From the NCBI RefSeq assembly GCF_000956535.1, contig NZ_JYIY01000074.1:62001-126000 (forward strand): a stretch of 64,000 nucleotides of DNA. The letters run 5' to 3'. The first letter of the stretch is position 1, and each line of letters begins with the position of its first letter. Position numbers and translations under genes: made by a program. Origin of the DNA: Microbacterium ginsengisoli. Lineage in GTDB: Bacteria > Actinomycetota > Actinomycetes > Actinomycetales > Microbacteriaceae. Below are positions 34,623 to 44,710 of this stretch, piece by piece. A model generated the notes under the pieces. The model did not search any database, was not told where the DNA came from, and saw only the letters and a program-made list of their open reading frames with translations.

Positions 34623-35562
34623 CGAGGCGGCAGCACCCGACGTCGTCGACCCCCTCGCGCCCGCCGACGCCGACGCCGCGGCGGACCCCGCGCACGACTC
34701 CGCGAGCGCGGATATCGCCCCGTCCGCCGACGCCCCTGCCGGCGACGCGGAGAGCGCGTCGGAGAACGCGGATGCCGCGGCATCCGGTTTTCGCGTGTCC
34801 CTCGGCGTCTTCGACGGCCCGTTCGATCTGCTGCTCACCCTGATCTCCCGGCGGGAGCTCGACATCACCGAGGTGTCGCTGAGCGCGGTCACCGACGAGT
34901 TCATCGCGTACCTGCGCGAGCTCGACCCTGACGAGGAGATGGAGCAGGCGTCGGAATTCCTCGTCGTGGCCGCGACGCTGCTCGACATGAAGGTCGCCGG
35001 CCTCCTGCCGCAGGGCGAGCTGATCGACGCGGAATCGGTCGCGCTGCTCGAGGCGCGCGACCTGCTGTTCGCGCGCCTGCTGCAGTACCGCGCCTTCAAG
35101 GAGGTCTCCGCGTGGTTCGCGCGCTCGCTCGAGCGCGAGGACCGGCGCCACACGCGGGCCGCGCGCCTCGACGAGAAGTTCCGCCGCACGGTGCCGGAGC
35201 TCGTCTGGACGCTCACGCCCGACGACTTCGCGGCGCTCGCCATGCTCGCGTTCGCTCCCCGCGCGATCCCCGAGGTCGGGCTCGACCACCTGCACGCGCC
35301 GCTCGTGAGCATCCGCGAGCAGGCCGCGATCGTGGTGACGCTGCTGCGCTCGGCGGGCACGCTGTCGTTCCGCGAGCTCGTCGCCGGCGTCGCGCAGCCC
35401 GGTATCGTGGTCGCGCGCTTCCTGTCGATCCTCGAGCTCTACCGCCATGCGGCGCTGTCGTTCGAACAGCTGGAGCCCCTGGGGGAGCTGACGCTCCGAT
35501 GGAGCGCCGACCGGTGGAGCGACGAGACGCTGGCGAGTTTGGGAGCCGACTATGACCGTTGA
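34606..35562 (+). CDS. scpA: Segregation and condensation protein A
   Basis: Kleisin subunit of the SMC-ScpAB condensin. 318 residues: an Ala/Asp-rich disordered arm (about 1-62), then the kleisin N-domain FDGPFDLLLTLISRREL and 'VSLSAVTDEFIAYL'. A C-terminal winged helix binds the SMC cap. GTG 34606 is inside the parA end. The long arm is typical of actinobacterial ScpA. Confidence 0.92.
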
Positions 35563-36193
35563 CGAGACATCCGACGACGTCGCCGCCCCCGCGGCCGACG
35601 GCCTCGTGTCGGCCGACCCGGTGCGCTGGCCGCAGGATGTCGGCTCGGTGGCCCGGCGTCTCGAGGCGATCCTGCTGATGATCGACGAGCCCCACAGCCT
35701 GGTGAGCCTCGCGGCGGCGGTGAACGCGCCGGTCGCGGCCGCGCGCGCCGCCCTGCAGGCGCTCGTCGCCGACTACGACGGCGAGTCCGACGGCCCGCGT
35801 CGCGGGTTCGAGCTGCGGGAGGTCGGCGGCGGCTGGCGCCTCTACGTGCGCGAGGACTACGACCCGCTCGTGGCCGAGTTCCTCGGCGGGCAGGCGCCGT
35901 CGCGCCTGTCGCAGGCCGCGCTCGAGACCCTTGCGGTCATCGCCTACAAGCAGCCGGTGACCCGCGGCCAGGTCGCGCAGATCCGCGCAGTGAACGTCGA
36001 CTCCGTCGTGCGCACGCTCGTCTCCCGCGGACTCATCACCGAGGTCGGACAGGACGCCGAGACCGGCGCGATCCTGTACGGCACCTCCGACGCGCTGCTC
36101 GAGCACCTCGGCATCAACTCGCTCGACGACCTCCCGCACATTTCACCCCTGCTTGACGACGGTTCGCGCGGCTTCGACGAGGCGTTCCGGTGA
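35552..36193 (+). CDS. scpB: Segregation and condensation protein B
   Basis: Winged-helix dimer that binds ScpA in condensin. 213 residues with 'RLEAILLMIDEPHSLVSLA' and the second domain 'LSQAALETLAVIAYKQPVTRGQVAQIR', the family signature. The start overlaps scpA by 11 nt and the stop overlaps the next GTG. Confidence 0.92.
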   Translation: MTVDETSDDVAAPAADGLVSADPVRWPQDVGSVARRLEAILLMIDEPHSLVSLAAAVNAPVAAARAALQALVADYDGESDGPRRGFELREVGGGWRLYVREDYDPLVAEFLGGQAPSRLSQAALETLAVIAYKQPVTRGQVAQIRAVNVDSVVRTLVSRGLITEVGQDAETGAILYGTSDALLEHLGINSLDDLPHISPLLDDGSRGFDEAFR

Positions 36194-36993
36194 GCGGCGC
36201 CGATGAGCAGACGGATGCCGCGGGCGTGCGTCTGCAGAAGGTGCTCGCCCACGCGGGCGTCGCGTCGCGCCGTGTCTGCGAAGAGCTGATCGCGAGCGGC
36301 CGCGTGCGCGTGAACGGGGTCGTCGTCACGGAGCTCGGCAGCCGCATCGACCCGGAGGTCGACCTGGTCGACGTCGACGGCACCGCGGTGCAGCTCGACC
36401 AGTCGAAGCGGTACGTGGTGCTGAACAAGCCGGTCGGCGTCGTCTCGACGATGCGCGACGAGAAGGGCCGCCCCGACCTGCGCCGCTACACCGCCGACTG
36501 GGACGAGCGCCTCTACAACGTCGGCCGGCTCGACCAGGACACGAGCGGCCTGCTCGTGCTCACGAACGACGGCGGCCTCGCACACGTCCTTGCGCACCCC
36601 TCGTTCGGGGTCACGAAGGTCTACATCGCGAAGGTCGTGGGCACCGTCAGTCCGCAGACGATCGCGCGGCTCACCCGCGGCGTGCAGCTGGAGGACGGCG
36701 AGATCGTCGCCGACAAGGCCCGCCTGCTCGACGCGTCCCGTGGCGGGCACGGTGCCTCGTCCCTGGTGGAGCTCACCCTTCACTCAGGGCGCAACCGCAT
36801 CGTGCGGCGCATGATGGCCGAGGTGGGGCATCCGGTCATCGAACTCGTGCGCCGCCAGTTCGGACCGCTCCACCTGGGAAGCCTCCCGGTGGGTCGGGCC
36901 CGCGAGTTGACTACAGTGGAGAGGGGCGCGCTGCTCACCCTCGCGCGCCAGGGCGCCGATCCCGCGCCCGAAGATTCTCCGGAGCTCCGATGA
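36190..36993 (+). CDS. rRNA pseudouridine synthase, RluB/RsuA family
   Basis: 267 residues: S4 domain at the N-terminus (VRLQKVLAHAGVASRRVCE) and RsuA-type catalytic domain with NVGRLDQDTSGLLVLTNDG, holding the catalytic Asp. In this gene neighbourhood it is usually RluB, acting on 23S U2605, but the exact target cannot be read from sequence. The start overlaps scpB and the stop overlaps tyrA. Confidence 0.9.
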   Translation: MSGADEQTDAAGVRLQKVLAHAGVASRRVCEELIASGRVRVNGVVVTELGSRIDPEVDLVDVDGTAVQLDQSKRYVVLNKPVGVVSTMRDEKGRPDLRRYTADWDERLYNVGRLDQDTSGLLVLTNDGGLAHVLAHPSFGVTKVYIAKVVGTVSPQTIARLTRGVQLEDGEIVADKARLLDASRGGHGASSLVELTLHSGRNRIVRRMMAEVGHPVIELVRRQFGPLHLGSLPVGRARELTTVERGALLTLARQGADPAPEDSPELR

Positions 36994-38114
36994 CCGATCC
37001 CGCCGCCGTGTCCGCGCGCCCGCGCGTCGCCGTACGCACTCAGGGTCCGGTGCGCGTCGTCGGCGCCGGCCTGCTCGGTGCGAGCATCGGCCACGCCCTG
37101 CGGGCGCTGGGGGTCGAGGTCATCCTCGACGACACCTCGCGCGCGCAGCTGCAGCTCGCCGTCGACTACGGTGCGGGGCGCTCTGCCACCGCCGACGACC
37201 GCCCGTCGCTCGTCGTCGTGGCGGTGCCGCCGGATGTCACCGCGGATGTGATCGAGCGTGAGCTGGTCGCGCACCCGCAGGCGGTCGTGACGGATGTCGC
37301 GAGCGTCAAGCTCGAGCCGCTCGTCGAGCTGCGCCGCCGCGGGGTCGACCTCGCGCGCTACATCGGCTCCCACCCGCTCGCCGGGCGCGAGCGCGGGGGA
37401 GCGATCGCGGCCCGCGCCGACATCTTCATCGGACGCCCGTGGGTCGTCTGCCGCGACGCGGAGACCAGCGCCGCCGACCTCGCCGTCGTCGAAGGGCTCG
37501 CTCTCGACCTCGGGGCGACGCCCGTCGAGATGGGTCCGGAGGAGCACGACCGCTCGGTCGCGCTCGTCTCCCATGTGCCGCAGCTGGTCGCGAGCCTGCT
37601 CGCCGCGCGCTTCACCGATGCCAGTGCCGCATCGCTGTCCCTCGCCGGGCAGGGGGTGCGCGACACCACGCGGATCGCGGCATCCGCCCCCGAGCTGTGG
37701 GTGCAGATCCTCGGGGCGAACGCGGCGCCGGTCGTCGAGGTGCTCGACGCGCTCGCCGCCGACCTCGCCGACGTCGCCGAGGCGCTGCGCGCGCCCGAGG
37801 CGCCCGGGGCGCGGCGCGAGGTCGCCGAGACGATCCGCCGCGGCAACGAGGGCGTCGAGCGTCTGCCCGGCAAGCACGGTCAGAACCGCCGTTTCGAGAG
37901 CTTCGTCGTCATGGTCGACGACACCCCGGGTCAGCTGGGCCGCCTGTTCGGCGAGCTCGGCGAGCTCGGCGTCAACGTCGAGGACCTGCGCCTCGAGCAT
38001 TCCCCCGGAGCCCAGTTCGGCCTCGCCGAGATCAGCGTCGTGCCGGGTGCCGTGCACCCCGCGGTCGACGGTCTCGAGGCCCGCGGCTGGAAGATTGCGA
38101 GCCTCCCCTCATGA
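36990..38114 (+). CDS. tyrA: Prephenate dehydrogenase
   Basis: It oxidises prephenate to 4-hydroxyphenylpyruvate on the tyrosine path. 374 residues: Rossmann loop [12 protein letters not shown] near 26, [12 protein letters not shown] in the active site (catalytic His), and a C-terminal ACT domain ([18 protein letters not shown]) likely to sense tyrosine. The ATG overlaps the upstream stop, and its stop overlaps cmk. Confidence 0.92.
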   Translation: MTDPAAVSARPRVAVRTQGPVRVVGAGLLGASIGHALRALGVEVILDDTSRAQLQLAVDYGAGRSATADDRPSLVVVAVPPDVTADVIERELVAHPQAVVTDVASVKLEPLVELRRRGVDLARYIGSHPLAGRERGGAIAARADIFIGRPWVVCRDAETSAADLAVVEGLALDLGATPVEMGPEEHDRSVALVSHVPQLVASLLAARFTDASAASLSLAGQGVRDTTRIAASAPELWVQILGANAAPVVEVLDALAADLADVAEALRAPEAPGARREVAETIRRGNEGVERLPGKHGQNRRFESFVVMVDDTPGQLGRLFGELGELGVNVEDLRLEHSPGAQFGLAEISVVPGAVHPAVDGLEARGWKIASLPS

Positions 38115-38827
38115 CCGAATCGCTCACCCGTCCCGGCCTCGTGCGGGTCGTGGCCGTCGACGGCCCGGCCGGCAGCGGCAAGTCGAGCGTGTCGCGCGCC
38201 GTCGCGTCGCGCCTCGGTTACGGCTACCTCGACACCGGCGCCGTCTACCGGGCGCTGGCCTGGCACGCCCTGGCCCACGCCGTCGACACGTCCGACGCAT
38301 CGGCCGTCGTCGACGCCTCGGGCGATTTCGACCTGTGGATCTCACTCGATCCCGCCGAGGCCCGTGTGTCGGTCGCCGGCACCGATGTGACCGAGGCGAT
38401 CCGCACGTCGCGGGTCACCGAGGCGGTCAGCGGCGTCGCCCGCGTGCCGGCCGTGCGCCGCGGGCTCACCGGCCTCTTCCGCGCGCTCGTCGCGGGCGCG
38501 GGACGCCCGGGAGTCGTCGTCGAGGGGCGCGACATCACCACGATCGTGTTCCCCGACGCCGAGGCGCGGGTGCTGCTGACGGCCGACCCGGCCGTGCGGG
38601 CCGCCCGGCGCACGGCGGAGACCGAGGGGGCGGATGTCGCGGTGGTCGCGGCATCCATCGAGCGACGGGATGCCGCCGACTCGGCCGTCGTCGAGTTCAT
38701 GGACGCGGCGGACGGGGTGCGGGTCGTGGACTCGACCCACCTCGACTTCGAGGGCACCGTCGACGCGGTGCTCGCGGTGATCGCCGAGGAGACCGGCGCG
38801 GCACAGGAGGTGCACGATGTCGTCTGA
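38111..38827 (+). CDS. cmk: Cytidylate kinase
   Basis: It phosphorylates CMP and dCMP with ATP. 238 residues with P-loop [16 protein letters not shown] near 17, [12 protein letters not shown] (CMP-binding), [15 protein letters not shown] and RRTAETEG. It overlaps tyrA by 4 nt and der by 11 nt. Confidence 0.94.
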   Translation: MTESLTRPGLVRVVAVDGPAGSGKSSVSRAVASRLGYGYLDTGAVYRALAWHALAHAVDTSDASAVVDASGDFDLWISLDPAEARVSVAGTDVTEAIRTSRVTEAVSGVARVPAVRRGLTGLFRALVAGAGRPGVVVEGRDITTIVFPDAEARVLLTADPAVRAARRTAETEGADVAVVAASIERRDAADSAVVEFMDAADGVRVVDSTHLDFEGTVDAVLAVIAEETGAAQEVHDVV

Positions 38828-40340
38828 CGACGAGTACGAAGGCGGGCCGGACGGCCTCGCCGAGAAGCTGGCGGGCATCGACGATGCACTCGCCGACCAG
38901 CGCGCGGCGACGCTGCGCGCATCGCTCGAGGAGTACGACCTCGATGACGACGACACCGAGCTGCTCGGTGCCGTCTTCACCGACGAGCACGGCAACGAGT
39001 ACCTGCCGGCGCTGCCGGTCGTGGCGATCGTGGGGCGCCCGAACGTCGGCAAGTCGGCGCTCGTGAACCGCATCCTGGGGCGCCGTGAGGCGGTCGTCGA
39101 GGATGTGCCGGGCGTGACCCGTGACCGCGTGACGTACAAGGCCGAGTGGATGGAGCGTCGCTTCTCCCTCGTCGACACCGGCGGGTGGGAGCCCGACGCG
39201 CGCGGCATCGACCGTTCCGTCGCGCAGCAGGCCGAGATCGCGATCGAGCTGGCCGACGTCGTGCTGTTCGTGGTCGACGCGATCGTCGGGGCGACCTCGA
39301 CCGACGAGCAGGTCGTGAAGCTGCTGCGCCGCAGCGGCAAGCCGGTGCTGCTCGTCGCGAACAAGATCGATGACGCCCGGCAGGAGCCCGAGGCCGCGGC
39401 CCTGTGGAACCTCGGGCTCGGCGAGCCCCGCCCGGTGTCGGCCATCCACGGCCGTGGCGTCGCGGACCTCCTCGACGAGCTGGTGAAGGTGCTGCCGGAT
39501 GTCTCGGCCGTCGCCTCGCACGAGATCGGCGGCCCGCGCCGCGTGGCGATCCTCGGGCGGCCGAACGTCGGCAAGTCGTCGCTGCTGAACAAGGCGGCCG
39601 GCGCCGAGCGCGTGGTCGTGAACGACCTCGCCGGCACCACTCGCGACCCGGTCGATGAGATCGTGGAGCTCGGCGGCAAGCTGTGGCGCTTCGTCGACAC
39701 CGCCGGCATCCGCCGTCGCGTGCACCTGCAGCAGGGCGCCGACTTCTACGCGTCGCTGCGCACCGCGTCGGCGCTGGAGAAGGCGGAGGTCGCCGTCGTC
39801 GTGCTCGACGTCTCGGAGCCCATCAGCGAGCAGGACGTGCGCATCATCGACATGGTGCTCGAGTCGGGCCGCGCGCTCGTGCTCGCCTACAATAAGTGGG
39901 ACGTGCTCACCACGATCGAGTACGAGAACATCGACCGTCGGCGCTATCTCGAGCGGGAGATCGAACAGGACCTCGCGCACGTCGCCTGGGCGCCGCGCGT
40001 GAACATCTCGGCGCGCACCGGGCGCCACCTCGACAAGCTCGTGCCCGCGCTCGAGACGGCGCTGGAGTCGTGGGATCAGCGCATCCCGACCGGGAAGTTC
40101 AACGCCTTCCTGTCGGAGCTCGTCGCCGAGCACCCGCACCCCGTACGCGGCGGCAAGCAGCCGCGGATCCTGTTCGGCACCCAGGCGTCGACGCGCCCGC
40201 CGACATTCGTGCTGTTCACGACCGGATTCCTCGACCCGGGCTACCGCCGGTTCATCCAGCGCCGCCTGCGCGAGCTGTACGGCTTCGAGGGCACGCCCGT
40301 CGTCGTGAACATGCGGGTGCGCGAGCGTCGCAAGAGGTAG
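38817..40340 (+). CDS. der: Ribosome-assembly GTPase Der (EngA)
   Basis: Double-GTPase needed for 50S assembly. 507 residues: an acidic N-terminal arm (about 1-65), G domain 1 ([14 protein letters not shown] near 75, DTGGW), G domain 2 ([14 protein letters not shown] near 247, DTAGIRRR) and a C-terminal KH-like domain ending [10 protein letters not shown]. The N-terminal arm is a usual actinobacterial feature. Confidence 0.95.
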   Translation: MSSDDEYEGGPDGLAEKLAGIDDALADQRAATLRASLEEYDLDDDDTELLGAVFTDEHGNEYLPALPVVAIVGRPNVGKSALVNRILGRREAVVEDVPGVTRDRVTYKAEWMERRFSLVDTGGWEPDARGIDRSVAQQAEIAIELADVVLFVVDAIVGATSTDEQVVKLLRRSGKPVLLVANKIDDARQEPEAAALWNLGLGEPRPVSAIHGRGVADLLDELVKVLPDVSAVASHEIGGPRRVAILGRPNVGKSSLLNKAAGAERVVVNDLAGTTRDPVDEIVELGGKLWRFVDTAGIRRRVHLQQGADFYASLRTASALEKAEVAVVVLDVSEPISEQDVRIIDMVLESGRALVLAYNKWDVLTTIEYENIDRRRYLEREIEQDLAHVAWAPRVNISARTGRHLDKLVPALETALESWDQRIPTGKFNAFLSELVAEHPHPVRGGKQPRILFGTQASTRPPTFVLFTTGFLDPGYRRFIQRRLRELYGFEGTPVVVNMRVRERRKR

Positions 40341-40381
40341 CACCGGGGCCGCGGATGCCGCGGGTGTGCGAGGCTGAGGGG

Positions 40382-41296
40382 ATGACCCTCGAACAGCCCG
40401 CCGCCGGTGAGCCGCGGCGGCCGCTCGGGCCGCGCGATCCGGGCGACGCCTGGGTCGTCGCGCCGACGGGGGAGCGGTACTGGGGCGCGTTCGGCGCCGC
40501 GGGGCTCCTCGCGCTCGACCCCGGACGCGGGGTGCTGCTGCAGCATCGCGTGTCGTGGAGCCACTTCGGCGGCACGTGGGCGCTGCCGGGCGGTGCGCGC
40601 CATCAGGGCGAGTCCGCCGTCGACGGCGCGATGCGCGAGGCGGCCGAGGAGGCCGGTGTCCCCGCGGGCGCGGTGCGCCCCCGGCTCGTGAGCGTGCTCG
40701 ACCTCGACATCTGGACGTACACGACCGTCGTCGCCGACGTCACCAACCCTTTCGACCCGGTGATCAGCGACCCCGAGAGCGTCGAGCTGGCCTGGGTGCC
40801 GGTGGCGGATGTCACCGACCTCCCGCTGCACCCGGGGTTCGCCTCGTCGTGGGTGCGCCTGCGTGAGCTGCTGACCGTGCGTCCGGTGATCGTGGTCGAC
40901 GCGGCGAATGTCGTCGGCAGTGTGCCCGACGGCTGGTGGCGCGACCGCGCCGGTGCCGCCGCCCGTCTGATCGACGGGCTCGGTGCGCTCGCGGCGCGCG
41001 GGATCGCGGGGGATGTGCTGCGGCTGCCCGAGTCGCGCTGGTACCCCGAGATCGTCGTGGTGCTGGAGGGGCAGGCGGGGGCTGCGGCATCCGTCGACGT
41101 TCCGGACGGGGTGCGCATCGTCGTCGCTCCGGCTGCGGACGATGACGAGATCGTCGCCCAGGCCGCCGCGCATGCTGAGGGCGGTCACGCGGTGACGGTC
41201 GTCACGAGCGACCGGGAACTGTCGGCGCGCAGCGTGTCGGCCGGTGCGAGCGTGCACGGCGCCGGCTGGCTGCGCGACCTGCTCGACGCGCGCTGA
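40382..41296 (+). CDS. Nudix hydrolase fused to a NYN/YacP-like nuclease domain
   Basis: 304 residues. Residues ~40-155 form a Nudix domain with GGARHQGESAVDGAMREAAEEAGV. Residues ~163-304 begin 'PVIVVDAANVVGS' followed by 'GWWRDRAGAAARL' and include a later 'VVTSDREL'. The Asp-rich pattern (VDAANV and TSDREL) resembles NYN/PIN-fold RNases of the YacP type. The two halves share one frame with no disturbance. A joint role in nucleotide or RNA turnover is inferred. ATG is supported by a GAGGGG 2-7 nt upstream. Confidence 0.75.
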   Translation: MTLEQPAAGEPRRPLGPRDPGDAWVVAPTGERYWGAFGAAGLLALDPGRGVLLQHRVSWSHFGGTWALPGGARHQGESAVDGAMREAAEEAGVPAGAVRPRLVSVLDLDIWTYTTVVADVTNPFDPVISDPESVELAWVPVADVTDLPLHPGFASSWVRLRELLTVRPVIVVDAANVVGSVPDGWWRDRAGAAARLIDGLGALAARGIAGDVLRLPESRWYPEIVVVLEGQAGAAASVDVPDGVRIVVAPAADDDEIVAQAAAHAEGGHAVTVVTSDRELSARSVSAGASVHGAGWLRDLLDAR

Positions 41297-41297
41297 G

Positions 41298-41678
41298 TCA
41301 GTCGCGCCCGCGCAGCTTGTCGATGTCGCGGCGCTCGCGCTTCGTGGGGCGTCCGGCGCCGCGGTCTCGGAAGCCGAACGTTCCTGCGAACTCGCGGGAC
41401 GGCGGCGGCGGGGTGCGATCGTCGTAGGCGGTGGCGGCCTCGGGTGCACCCACGCGCTTCGAGATCGTGCGACGCACGATGAGCACACGGTCGAAGCCGG
41501 CGACCCGCACGCGCACCTCATCGCCCGCGCGCACGACGACCGACGCCTTCGCATGATCGCCGCGCACCCGTACATGCCCGGCACGGCATGCCGTCGTCGC
41601 GGCCGAGCGGGTCTTGTAGACCCGCACCGCCCACAGCCAGGAGTCGATGCGCACCGATGGGGCCGCGGCATCCGTCAT
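41298..41678 (-). CDS. S4-domain RNA-binding protein (Hsp15-like)
   Basis: 126 residues with an N-terminal S4 domain ('VRIDSWLWAVRVYKTRSAATTACRAGHV' pattern split over the loop) and a basic C-terminus. This matches the Hsp15/YrfH group, which binds stalled 50S subunits carrying peptidyl-tRNA. Its start overlaps the YhhN stop by 4 nt. Confidence 0.85.
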   Translation of the reverse strand: MTDAAAPSVRIDSWLWAVRVYKTRSAATTACRAGHVRVRGDHAKASVVVRAGDEVRVRVAGFDRVLIVRRTISKRVGAPEAATAYDDRTPPPPSREFAGTFGFRDRGAGRPTKRERRDIDKLRGRD

Positions 41679-42364
41679 CGTTCGGCCCTCGTCGTGGACG
41701 AGAAGATCACGCCGGCGGCGATGAGCCCCTGCCCGAGGCAGTAGGTGACCATGACGAGCGGGCTCGTGACGGGCGGCATCGCGTCGGGCAGGAAGAGGCG
41801 CAGCGCGAGGATCGTGTCGCTCGAGAGGAAGAACGCGGCGCCGACAGCGACGAGCGGATGCGCGCGGGTCGCGCTGACGGCGGTGCCGCCGAGCACGACG
41901 CCGTAGATCGCGACGGCGGCGGTGAGGGCGCCGAGATGGGGGAGGAGGATCGCGAGCAGCACGACGTACCAGACGGCGTAGACCGCGGCCCAGGCGGGCA
42001 CGCGGCGCACCGCGAGGTGCCGCCAGAACAGCCAGATGTAGAGCAGGTGGGCGAGTCCGAAGCAGGCGAGCATGACGGGCAGCTCGGGCGCGAACGGGAA
42101 GAACGTGGCCGCGCCGTCGCCGAGCAGTGAGAGGGCGAGCGCGGTGAACAGCAGAGAGAATCGGATGCCGCGTGCCCCGCTGCGTGCAGCCCACAGCACC
42201 GCGAGCGCGAGGAGCGGCATGAGCAGGAGCTTCGTCGGCGTCGCGAGCGCGTCGGCGTCGATCGCGAGCGCGCTGATGTGCACGAGCGAGACGACGCCGT
42301 AGAGCGCGAAACCCCACCACCACGACCGCGTGAGGATCACGGTGGGCTGAGCGGCGTCGGTCAT
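41675..42364 (-). CDS. Lysoplasmalogenase-like membrane protein (YhhN/TMEM86)
   Basis: 229 residues with about eight membrane segments and the family motifs 'LALSLLGDGAATFFPF' and 'GAAFFLSSDTILAL' (conserved Asp pair). TMEM86B hydrolyses lysoplasmalogen, but the bacterial function is not settled. Transcribed with the S4 gene. Confidence 0.82.
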   Translation of the reverse strand: MTDAAQPTVILTRSWWWGFALYGVVSLVHISALAIDADALATPTKLLLMPLLALAVLWAARSGARGIRFSLLFTALALSLLGDGAATFFPFAPELPVMLACFGLAHLLYIWLFWRHLAVRRVPAWAAVYAVWYVVLLAILLPHLGALTAAVAIYGVVLGGTAVSATRAHPLVAVGAAFFLSSDTILALRLFLPDAMPPVTSPLVMVTYCLGQGLIAAGVIFSSTTRAER

Positions 42365-42434
42365 GCTCTCACGGTAGCGGCCGGCGGGGTCCGGTGGTCG
42401 TGCTGGCGCGGGGGCTGACGTCGTCGCGGACCGG

Positions 42435-43028
42435 TCAGGCGAGGTCGCGGGCGACGACGACCACCGAGGGAGTGGCGCGGCCGGTCTCGGTGAATCCGGC
42501 CGCGAGGAACGTCGACAGCACGCCCTTGAAGAGCTCGTTCGCGCGCTTTTCGACCACGGTCGTGTCGGTAGGGTAGCCCTCGAGCAGGCGGGCTCCGTGG
42601 TCGCGGGCGTGCGCGATCGCCGCGTCGAGAAGCCGCGCGTTCAGGCCGAGCCCGCGGTGCTCGCGGCGCACCACGAAACAGCTCACCGCCCACACGGTCG
42701 GGTCATCCCACGCCGGATCGGCCACCGGCTGCAGGTTCTTCGTGCGGCCGATGCGCACTTGACGTGTGCGCGGGCCGACCCGCACCCACCCGGCCGCCTC
42801 GCCGTCGACATAGGCGATGAGAGCGGGCGCGGGGGACGCGGCATCCGGTTCTGGTAGCTCGTCGCGCAGGCGCTCGCGACGCTCGTCGGGCGAGGTGCGC
42901 TGCCAATCGGTGTTCGGCATCGTCCACCAGCCGCACTGACACGAGCGCCCGTCGCCGCCGCCCGAGAGCGCGTGCTGGGCGTCATCGAACCGCGACGCGT
43001 CGGCGGGGAGGATCTCGATCGACGGCAT
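42435..43028 (-). CDS. GNAT family N-acetyltransferase
   Basis: 197 residues. The acetyl-CoA motif A is VRREHRGLGLNARLLDAAIAHA split over strand and helix (R-x-x-G-x-G-equivalent RGLGLN). The substrate is unknown. An N-terminal CQCGWW segment (Cys pair) is typical of one actinobacterial subgroup. Confidence 0.8.
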   Translation of the reverse strand: MPSIEILPADASRFDDAQHALSGGGDGRSCQCGWWTMPNTDWQRTSPDERRERLRDELPEPDAASPAPALIAYVDGEAAGWVRVGPRTRQVRIGRTKNLQPVADPAWDDPTVWAVSCFVVRREHRGLGLNARLLDAAIAHARDHGARLLEGYPTDTTVVEKRANELFKGVLSTFLAAGFTETGRATPSVVVVARDLA

Positions 43029-43093
43029 GCTGCGACGCTATCGGGTGCCGGAGACATCCGCCCGAGCGGTTCGCGGCACGGCATCGGTGCGGC

Positions 43094-43129
43094 TAAGATA
43101 GGGGAGTTGCCCGCTCGCGGGCAGCGGAC
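43094..43129 (+). promoter_or_regulatory. Candidate tRNA-Pro promoter and leader hairpin
   Basis: TAAGAT (43094-43099) looks like a -10 element with a weak -35 region. A hairpin GCCCGC-TC-GCGGGC (43109-43122) lies between it and the partial tRNA copy. Confidence 0.4.
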
Positions 43130-43171
<42 letters not shown>

Positions 43172-43210
43172 GGTGAGTTAGAGCGGCGGGACTGTCCGAA
43201 AGCTAAACAA

Positions 43211-43284
<74 letters not shown>

Positions 43285-43288
43285 CAAA

Positions 43289-43322
43289 AAGCCCTGGTGA
43301 GAAGCAATTTTCACCAGGGCTT
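43289..43322 (+). terminator. Terminator after tRNA-Pro
   Basis: AAGCCCTGGTGA (43289-43300) pairs with TCACCAGGGCTT (43311-43322), a 12-bp stem with a 10-nt loop. It would stop tRNA transcription before the integrase region. Confidence 0.75.
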
Positions 43323-43348
43323 CGTCGTTTCTGAGGGTGGTCACTGGC

Positions 43349-43457
43349 TGGTCCACTTCCCTCATTTGCCTGTGCTGCTCGTTCGCGCATTGGTCCACTT
43401 CCATTCAGTGACTTCGGCTGTGGAGTGCACCAAAAGGTGCCCGAGAGGTGCACCAAA
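43349..43457. repeat. Paired direct repeats between tRNA and integrase
   Basis: TGGTCCACTTCC occurs at 43349-43360 and 43391-43402. GTGCACCAAA occurs at 43425-43434 and 43448-43457. This 235-bp region has no gene. Short repeats beside an attachment site are typical of integrase or excisionase arm sites, so that role is proposed. The copy at 43446-43453 also matches the recurring AGGTGCAC motif of the element. Confidence 0.5.
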
Positions 43458-43519
43458 TCGCGGGCGCGACGGTGCTCCGGCCCCCTTCTGGGAGGGTCGG
43501 AGCGTGGTTCCATTCGTGG

Positions 43520-44710
43520 TCACAGACGGGGTCCGTCGCGGCGGCTCGCATCCTTCCTCGTGGGGGTCTTGGAGAGGAACTGGTTGGCCTGCCTGGCAGC
43601 TTCGGCGAGGTGGCGGTGGTCGGGGTGCAGATACCCCTTGGTCGTCTCGATCGACTGATGCCCGAGGATCTCTTGGAGGACATGCAGGGCGATGCCGGCG
43701 TCGGCCATCCAGGTCGCTCCGGTGTGCCGGAGCCCATGCCGGGTGAGGCCGGTGAGGTTGAGGCCCGCGACGAGGTCATCCCAGCGGGTGGCGTCTCTGA
43801 CGGTGGCGGTGGTGAGGACGCCTCCGCGTGGCCCGCGTAAGAGCGGGTCGTCGTCTTTCTTGTCGGTGGTGAGGCGTTCGAGGACGGGTTCGAGTGCGTC
43901 GAGCATCGGCACCGGGCGATCGCGCCGGCCTTTGGTCTGTTTGATGACGAGGCCGCCTTTGCCGGGATAGTGCTGGCGTCTGATCCACACGATGTGGTTC
44001 TCCCAGTCCACATCCCCGACCCGCAGCCCTGCGACCTCTGAACCCCTGGCGGCCAGGAGCGCGGCGAGCATGACGTGATCGGAATACGACTGATGCACCT
44101 CCCCGCACTCAGTCGCGAGCTTCCGCAGCGTCGCCAAATCCGGAAGCGCGTACTGTCGTAGCGCGCCGGTGGTCTGGGTGACGTGTTTGCCGAGGTTACG
44201 GCGTGCGCGGTGCTTGGCGGGGTTGATGGAGATGATGTCGTCGCGCACCGCTTCATCAAGCACCCGGACGAGTGGGGCGATGGAGTTCTTGATCGTCGAG
44301 GCCGAGTGCTCGGCCTCCCACGTGTCGATGGTGCGGTCGATCATCCCCGCGGTGATCTTCGCAACCCGAACGTGCCCGAGCGCTGGCAACACCCGCAGTC
44401 GCAGTCCGGTGTCGTAGAGCTCGGCGGTGGAGGTCGGGTCCAGGCCTCGCTGCCACCGATCCCCGATGGAAGTGGCGTAGTCGGTGAGGGTGATGGTGGT
44501 GTCCGCACCGGTTTCGGTCGCTGCCCGCATCTGATCGTAGAACTCCTCGACCTCCTCGTGGCTGCGGACGTGGGCGACGCGGCCGACGCGCTTATGCGTG
44601 GAAGGGTCGGTCCATCGCACGCGGGCACGGAATCCGTCGGTGCGGCGTTCGACATCGGTGGTGAGCTTCACCCCGACTGGCGGCATCCGCCTGTTGCGAG
44701 GGTCAGCCAT
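43520..44710 (-). CDS. int: Tyrosine-type integrase of the conjugative element
   Basis: 396 residues: arm-binding N-terminal region, SAM-like core-binding domain (about 70-170) and catalytic domain. Arg in LLAARGSEVAGL, HGLRH (His-x-x-Arg), LGHQSIETTKGY with nucleophile Tyr in GYLHPD. It points toward the tRNA-Pro, the usual order for an element inserted in a tRNA gene. It likely integrates and, with the adjacent HTH protein, excises the element. Confidence 0.93.
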   Translation of the reverse strand: MADPRNRRMPPVGVKLTTDVERRTDGFRARVRWTDPSTHKRVGRVAHVRSHEEVEEFYDQMRAATETGADTTITLTDYATSIGDRWQRGLDPTSTAELYDTGLRLRVLPALGHVRVAKITAGMIDRTIDTWEAEHSASTIKNSIAPLVRVLDEAVRDDIISINPAKHRARRNLGKHVTQTTGALRQYALPDLATLRKLATECGEVHQSYSDHVMLAALLAARGSEVAGLRVGDVDWENHIVWIRRQHYPGKGGLVIKQTKGRRDRPVPMLDALEPVLERLTTDKKDDDPLLRGPRGGVLTTATVRDATRWDDLVAGLNLTGLTRHGLRHTGATWMADAGIALHVLQEILGHQSIETTKGYLHPDHRHLAEAARQANQFLSKTPTRKDASRRDGPRL

